64,000 bases of DNA from Sphaerolaimus hirsutus (lineage: Eukaryota; Nematoda; Chromadorea; Monhysterida; Sphaerolaimidae). The translations under genes were made by a program, and so were the position numbers. Of the stretch, positions 58,332 to 64,000 are shown piece after piece. The notes under the pieces were generated by a model. The model saw only the letters and a program-made list of their open reading frames with translations, was not told the origin of the DNA and did not search any database. Location: the NCBI GenBank assembly GCA_964036195.1, contig OZ038451.1:28165927-28229926 (forward strand). The letters are read 5' to 3'. Within the stretch, counting starts at the first letter, position 1; the number at the start of each line of letters is the position of its first letter.

Positions 58332-59360
58332 TAGGTATAACATGACGCATACTTTGCAGTCCGGCGAGTATACCAGTTTCCAGTTACCACTCACTTTTCG
58401 TGTCACTTTTCTACTTGCGGAATTGCGGTGTGTGTTTTACGAGAAGCTTGACTACCTAGTCTATTTTTCTCTCGAAAATGGAGCAGTATTCTTTTAATTT
58501 CGAAAGTAAAACGTTGTGTCAGTGATTTTTGTTCGAGATTTGTTTATTCATCTGGTGCAGTCCTTTCTCGGATTACTGTAGATTTAATGAAAGTAAATAA
58601 ATACGACGTCGAAGGATTTTGTCTAGGGATAAATAAATTGTCGAAGGGTTTTGTTCGCTATGACGCCACCGCCATACGGCGAGAACTCGGTGCGCATGTA
58701 AACCCGGTGCGCATGTAGACCCGATGATCGGTGGGCTAGGGTGTATGCAGGATTTTGAGCACGGGGGCTGTTTGTTTACTGAGCCCGGTCAACGGGGGGT
58801 GTTGGCTCATCCCCCCCCCCCCAATTTTACCTACACGGTGACAGAATGGCGTCATAGCACTGGCGCCATTGGTGTTAGTGCCAAAATCGTTGATATGTGT
58901 GTAAATATACATAAATACATAGAGCGATGGGCGCGCCATTCGGTGTATTTTGAAGAGAATTGACAGTAGGAGGACCGATTTACTTATAGAATATCAGTGT
59001 GATGGAAAAATGCGGGAAATTTGGCCTACATGTGCACCGGGTTACATGCACACCGGCACAGACACCGCCATACTTATGCACGCAATTTCACATAAAAACA
59101 AAAATGTTTGAAAAAATCGGAGTCATTTAGATAGAACAAACATTTTTTTTCTTCTTTTTTTCCGCACAATTCTTTTTGAATTAATGATGGCGTCATAATT
59201 ATGATAGACCGTGTCGTTCAGAAAAATACATTGCATGATGCCCTTTGAGTATAAATATTTAAATGTTTGTCTGATGAGATTAGAGCAGGCGTTACCTAGT
59301 TGATGAATATGTAATGCGGAATGGAGATGAAACAGTTTTTAGCTAGAGATGTCGGCATAG

Positions 59361-59766
59361 AAAATCCTCGAATAAGTCCCCCGGGGAGTTTTTTTTTCGT
59401 CAGAGTTTTGGAGGGAGGAGTTATTCAAGGGTGGGGAGTTATTTTTTCATCATAACTTTCAGGAAAACTTGCAGGTAGGTAGGTGTGTATACACTGCATA
59501 AAAAACACGTGCATCCTACTTTCGCTGCGTAGGCTAACATCCTTTTGTATTTTTTCTCATACACAGCACTGCATTTGTACTTCGTTTTTTTTTCACTTGT
59601 TGCAGTTTTCTCATACACAGCACTCCATTCATCATAGGGGGGAGTTGATCAAGGGTGGGGAGTTATTCAAGGGGGGGTTATTTTTTCGTCAGTGTTTTTG
59701 AGGGGGATTCAAGGGTGGGGAGTTTTTCAAGGTCGGGGGGGGGGGGTCTTATTCGAGGATATACGG
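59361..59766. mobile_element. Family A, subfamily IV (right-arm partner)
   Basis: Decayed start AAAATCCTCGAATAAGTCCC to CTTATTCGAGGATATACGG, partner of 35552-35940. It has a tandem duplication around CATACACAGCACT relative to the other arm. Confidence 0.75.
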
Positions 59767-59966
59767 TACTTGTTAATTTCCATTGACATTTTAAGGGGCG
59801 TTTATAGCTCGATAAAAAATTTGAAGGTAAAACGTGAACGATTCGCCGAAAGATTTATGTATTTCAAAATGTATGATTGAAAATAGCCGGCGTAAAAAAA
59901 ATTTTATTTACAGTTTTCCGTTGGTCATTGCATGCAAGGCAATAATAACAAACGTAATGTCACATA

Positions 59967-60228
59967 CCGTATTTCCTCGAATTACCCCCTGGGGGTTTAT
60001 TTTTTCAGAGTGAAAATTTTGACAGTAAACGTGAAAAATGCCACAATAACCACCATTTATAAATTTTTACAGCCTTGTATAAGGATGTAGATGGTATAAA
60101 CGATGTTCTAACGTAACACAGTAAGTGTTTTGAACGTCTGTTATGCATTTCCCGGACCACAAATTCATAGTGCCCATTTTGAGGGGGGGTATTACGTGGG
60201 GGGGGGGGGGTATTTCGAGGAAATACGG
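59967..60228. mobile_element. TA-TSD MITE, family A, subfamily III (right-arm partner)
   Basis: CCGTATTTCCTCGAATTACC to TATTTCGAGGAAATACGG, partner of 35083-35329. Confidence 0.88.
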
Positions 60229-60600
60229 TAGTATTTGACGTTTCCCCTTAAATCTTTCAGCGAGCTGTGAACGCAGCTTAACAAGTTGATCAGATGGCCA
60301 CTGGGACGGCAAAAAGGTCGATTTTCATGACATTCAATTGAATCATTTACGTAATTGAGTCTAATTTCCATGGTGATTGAACGTTTTGCTAAATTATCTA
60401 ATTACGTAAACAGTGTACATGTTTGTACAGTGTTTATGAAAGCGATCTTTGTGACGCAACCACACAGCTTCTATTCTTCTCTTATGGTGATGTGAAAAGC
60501 GCCAGGGGTGTTTGGCTTGGCGCCAAGCGCCAAAAAGCCATGGCGTATTTCTGCACGCCAGAACCAAGCGCCAATGGCACAAATAGCTTGGTGATTCGTA

Positions 60601-60951
60601 CCAGATTTGTTGAAAGTACCGAACTTTTTTCAAAGTAAACGTATACGTAAAGCATTTCATTTTTACTCACCCCTGCGTACAGAAAACGTAAAGTAAATTT
60701 GTTTTACTTTTACGCTGCGTAAAAGGTGAGTAAGCGTAAATACCAGTACTTTTACTCAGGGAAAACGTAAAAGTAAAAATTGTTTTCGATTTTGTACATA
60801 GGATAACATAAAAAAGCTAAAAGTTAAAGCGAGAGTCGTTGCTGTCCCCAATCGCAACTCCAATTTTTTTCGGGAGGAAACGTAAACGTATTTACGCAGT
60901 ACTCGAGTATCCGCAATTGTCGAGCAAACGTAATTAAGTTTGAACAACTAG
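60601..60951. mobile_element. hAT-like MITE, family T (right-arm partner, shorter)
   Basis: CCAGATTTGTTGAAAGTACC to AAGTTTGAACAACTAGG, partner of 33141-33635 with an internal length difference of about 140 bp. Confidence 0.7.
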
Positions 60952-61198
60952 GATTCTTACAAGTTCAATGTGTAGTATTTGATATAATTACTACAATGTA
61001 GTAATTCTATCAAATACTACAAATGCCATTCACTCATCCCAGAAGTGCTTCTTGTTAATACTAATTAATTAATAACAATCTTTATATTTGCCCCAGGAGG
61101 ACATTTGCGAAAATGTATGTTATATTGTGTAACCTCTGCATCTGGGGACCAATTTGGTTAGTATAAAGGGTCATCAATATGGGTGAATTGGGTGGATA

Positions 61199-61562
61199 CC
61201 GTATTACCTCGAAATACCCCCATGGGGTTCATTATTTTGTCAGAAATTTTCGTAAGGATCGCAGTAAATAGTAGGCACTTGTGTACCTAAAACAGGTAAT
61301 AAATGTGTCCAAACAGGATATATTTGGACATAAAAACGTAGATTAGATACCTACACAAACTAGGTAGTCTATGTGTAGCTGCAATGCAAATTAGCAGTAA
61401 TAAATACATCATGTACATTGCCTACATGATGTACAATGTGCATCATTCCGGGGGGGGGGGGGTATTATTTCCCCAGCCGGAAATTATTATTTTGAGGGGG
61501 TGAATTCGAGGGGGGGGGTGAATTCAAGGGGGGGGGGGGGTGGGTAATTCGTGGTTATACGG
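61199..61562. mobile_element. Family A, subfamily II (right-arm partner, uninterrupted)
   Basis: CCGTATTACCTCGAAATACC to GGGTAATTCGTGGTTATACGG, TA flanks. Contains GTAGCTGCAATGCAAATTAG and the empty site of the hAT-like insertion at 31615. Confidence 0.85.
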
Positions 61563-61723
61563 TAATTTATCTGGTGATTTCATTCGTCAAAATATGGTAA
61601 CATTCTATGCAGACCAGTATAAATATCATCGCACTACTAAATACCCCCTCCCCTGTAAAAAGTTCTGAGTACCAAGCAGGTGTTGAAAAGTAACTAAACC
61701 ACCCTTGAATAATATCCCTCGCC

Positions 61724-62628
61724 TAGTGATGGAAAAGCGCCAGAAAAAATGGCGCCAGGCGCCAAGGGCGCCATGGCGCCATTCGGAAAGTGGGCGCCAA
61801 GCGCCAAGGGCGCCACAGAAAAAGGGCGCCAGGCGCCAAGGGCGCCATGGCGCCATTCAGAAAGTGGGCGCCAGGCGCCAGGGGCGCCACGGAAAGAGGG
61901 CGCCAAGCGCCAAGGGCGCCATGGCGCCATTTGGAAAATAGGGCGCCAGGCGCCAAGGGCGCCAGGATAAAAAAGTGCCTACAACACCATGCGTGTGCTA
62001 AAAATGTTTCTACAGCACCATTGTACGCGCATTCACTTCTTAATTCGCGTTCTCCAGGATGTAATGAACAAAAACAAGGCTAGCAACAAAAATTTTTTCG
62101 AATAAAATCCACATGACGAACTCAAACGCAATGGAAATTGTCATTTGACAACAATCCATTCATTACAAATAGACCTTTCCAAACAATGTTTCCTAATTGC
62201 AACGATTTAAATCCTTTTTTTATGATTTTGCAAGTTAGACGGTCCATCATTCTTGTCTTCTGATCCGTCAGACAGATCTGATGAACCGTTGGACGATAGA
62301 TTTCCACCCACCCACACCACTCCGTCCATTTTTCTGGCGAATTTAGATCATCCACGGATGCGTTTTTCATTTTTTTTCGTTTACACAGCACTCACCGTGA
62401 AACCCTGCTGGCGCCTTTTTGGCGCCCTTCTAAAGCAGGGCGCCAGGCGCCAAGGGCGCCACGGAAAAAGGGCGCCAAGCGCCAAGGGCGCCATGGCGCC
62501 TTTCAGAATGTGGGCGCCAGGCGCCAAGGGCGCCACAGAAAAAGGGCGCCAAGCGCCAATGGCGCCATGGCGCGGCGCCCCTTGGCGCCTTCAAATGGCG
62601 CCAGCGCCATGGCGCCATTCCATCACTA
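61724..62628. mobile_element. hAT-like element, GGCGCC family, right arm only
   Basis: Element of 905 bp with ends TAGTGATGGAAAAGCGCC and GGCGCCATTCCATCACTA and identical 8-bp TSD CCCTCGCC at 61716-61723 and 62629-62636. The left arm is uninterrupted (GGCGAGGGATATTATTC near 31350). Close copy of 24835-25763. No transposase frame. GGCGCC arrays produce long Arg/Ala/Pro frames that I reject as genes. Confidence 0.95.
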
Positions 62629-62883
62629 CCCTCGCCTTATGTAAATATTTACATGGGTATATTCGACGGACTGCACAGTATGCATCCGCACATACTTATG
62701 TTTTGCGCGCCAACGCACCAACGTGATACTTATGCGCGCACTTCCACAAAAACGAAAAGTGCTGAGTAAAGTACTAAATTCAACCAACATATTTATGTTT
62801 TGTGCATGAAATTATTTTTTAAACCATTTTTAGTTCATTATTTATGACGCCATGATGGAGTTTTTCGTTCGATACGCAGAGTA

Positions 62884-63330
62884 CCGTATTTCCTCGAAAT
62901 ACCCCCCCCCCCCCCTCGAAATACCCCCCCCCTCGTTTGACCCCCCCCCTCTCGAGACCACTATGAAACAATCACCCCCCCTCGAAATACCCCCCCAAGA
63001 TTGAGTGTAAAGAGAACGTACATGGCAAATACTGCAGTTTGTGTTCTGCGTAGTGCAGAACCCACGTAAAAACAATGTCGTAATCACGTTAGAACAGTGT
63101 TTATACCATCTACGTACTAATATTAGTCTACAGGAGTCTTTACATGTCAGTTATTGATGCATTTTTCTACCCCAGCGCACGTCACAAACAACGATTTTGT
63201 ACTAGGATTTCAAAAAAGTTCTTGTGAAATAATAACCCCCCCTCGAAATACCCCCCTCGTTTAACCCCCCCCCCCCTCTCGGGACCACTATGAAACAATC
63301 ACCCCCGGGGGGTATTTCGAGGAAATACGG
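62884..63330. mobile_element. TA-TSD MITE, family A, subfamily I, right arm only
   Basis: CCGTATTTCCTCGAAATACC to TATTTCGAGGAAATACGG, TA flanks. The left arm lacks it near 31105 (inverted GCAGAGTATATACTATAAAA), with a few bases of extra difference. Full subfamily I interior. Confidence 0.9.
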
Positions 63331-63518
63331 TATATAAAGCTTCAAAAGCATTAAAGCACACCATTTTTCGAATTCATTTGAATGGATGATATAATAAAGC
63401 TATACAAGCGAGACTGATTAATTGAATGACCTAATTTCATTCTAGCCCAGACAACGAATTCAATAGTTCGATTCGATGGAATGTAGTGGATTTTTACAAA
63501 AACTGTAAATGTAAAGTA

Positions 63519-63753
63519 CCGTATTTCCTCGAATTTCCCGCGGAGGGGTTTATTTTTTCAGGGTGAAAATTTTGAGAGAAAAACGTAAAAAATGCAACAA
63601 TAACCACCATTTATAAGTTTTTACAGCCTTATATAAGGACGTAGATGGTATAAACCGTAACACAGTAAGCATTTCCCAGACCACAAATTCATAGTGCCCA
63701 TTTTGAGGGGGTATTTCGAGCGGGGGGGGGGGGGGTATTTCGAGGAAATACGG
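63519..63753. mobile_element. Family A, subfamily III (right-arm partner, uninterrupted)
   Basis: CCGTATTTCCTCGAATTTCC to TTTCGAGGAAATACGG. Partner of 29600-30912. It lacks the hAT-like insertion and also a short stretch beside the insertion site. Confidence 0.88.
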
Positions 63754-64000
63754 TATGTATATTTTGTGCCTTGTGCGTGCCGGTATATTGAAAAATGGGA
63801 AGTGAATACTGGGTTGTAGATATGTGGGTTAAATAATTACCTTCCTACACATATTCAAATGGGATGCTGCAGGAAGCAAAATACGTCTGCATGTCTGCAT
63901 GCTTCCGCGTGATTATTTATAAAATGTCAATGCAATCAAAATGTCCCAGCGTTGTTCTGATGTTGAGTTGCTAGTGTCACTCAGTACCATCCAATGAGGA

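Larger units (their letters stand above)
49301..64000. repeat. Right arm of the giant inverted repeat
   Basis: Reverse-oriented counterpart of 29138-45960. It begins TGAAAATACCGATTTTGTTC, the complement of GAACAAAATCGGCCTTTTCA at 45937-45956, and ends CCATCCAATGAGGA, the complement of TCCTCATTGGATGG at 29138. It carries its own insertions at 49871, 52440, 58067, 61724 and 62884. Confidence 0.95.

Noticed and set aside
19271-62726. Long Arg/Gln/Ala/Pro or Trp-rich open frames over the GGCGCC arrays (for example 24667-25081, 61626-61970, 62253-62726)
   Set aside because: They arise on both strands and in several frames because the GGCGCC array lacks TA-rich stop codons. The peptides are pure repeats of the array and end with it.
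1851-63087. Pro-rich or Gly-rich short frames such as those near 2245, 16147, 22745 and 62842
   Set aside because: They translate the poly-C/poly-G modules of family A and shift register between copies.
1-64000. Retroviral, LTR, LINE, SINE or Polinton remains
   Set aside because: I found no long terminal direct repeats, reverse-transcriptase-like frame, A-tailed SINE pattern or capsid-like frame.
1-64000. tRNA, rRNA or other structured RNA genes
   Set aside because: No T-loop/A-box-B-box combination or rRNA core sequence was noticed. The strong hairpins are all parts of palindromic MITEs. A covariance-model search would be needed for certainty.

Overview
The window looks like non-coding, transposon-saturated DNA from an animal (metazoan) genome, most likely an invertebrate. 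Reasons: AT-rich background, no bacterial-style gene packing, no long open frame that reads as a protein, dozens of terminal-inverted-repeat (TIR) elements with clean target-site duplications (TSDs), and two fixed 200-N assembly gaps (6952-7151 and 49101-49300). I cannot name the species. I recognise no complete gene, rRNA, tRNA or CRISPR array. The only coding-like pieces are small candidate exons: a related proline-rich pair at 42758-42901 (with its counterpart at 53164-53316) and 46721-46886, plus a very weak candidate near 10.5 kb.

Large-scale layout. From 1 to about 29.1 kb the DNA is nested and side-by-side MITEs, hAT-type elements, foldback elements and minisatellites. From 29138 to about 45960 runs the left arm of a giant inverted repeat. 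Its partner, in reverse orientation, runs from 49301 (the first base after the second gap) to the end of the window at 64000, which pairs with about 29138; the duplication probably continues outside. Between the arms, 45.96-49.10 kb holds sequence with no partner, including a very AT-rich direct repeat. Because homology starts exactly at the gap edge, the simplest reading is that two diverged haplotypes (allelic contigs) were scaffolded head to head. A genuine palindrome is the alternative.

The two arms act as a natural presence/absence experiment. At least twelve insertions are found in one arm only, and most have a readable empty site in the other. These empty sites prove element ends and TSDs: a TA-duplicating family with TIR CCGTATTTMCTCGAA and stacked poly-C or poly-G modules (the dominant element here, called family A below); several hAT-like families with 8-bp TSDs; a MULE-like hairpin with 9-bp TSD; and a CACTA-like element with 3-bp TSD and many subterminal repeats.

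A recurring design is that each non-autonomous family fills its flanks with many copies of its own short word (CCCCCC-TCGAAATA, GGCGCC, CGATATT, CGGGAT, TTTTCGAA, TGTAAAATGTCA, TTCCACACGCTTCAC). Such arrays may be multiplied transposase-binding sites, but that is inference. Long apparent open frames over these arrays, such as Arg/Gln/Ala/Pro-rich or Pro-rich peptides, are low-complexity by-products and not genes.
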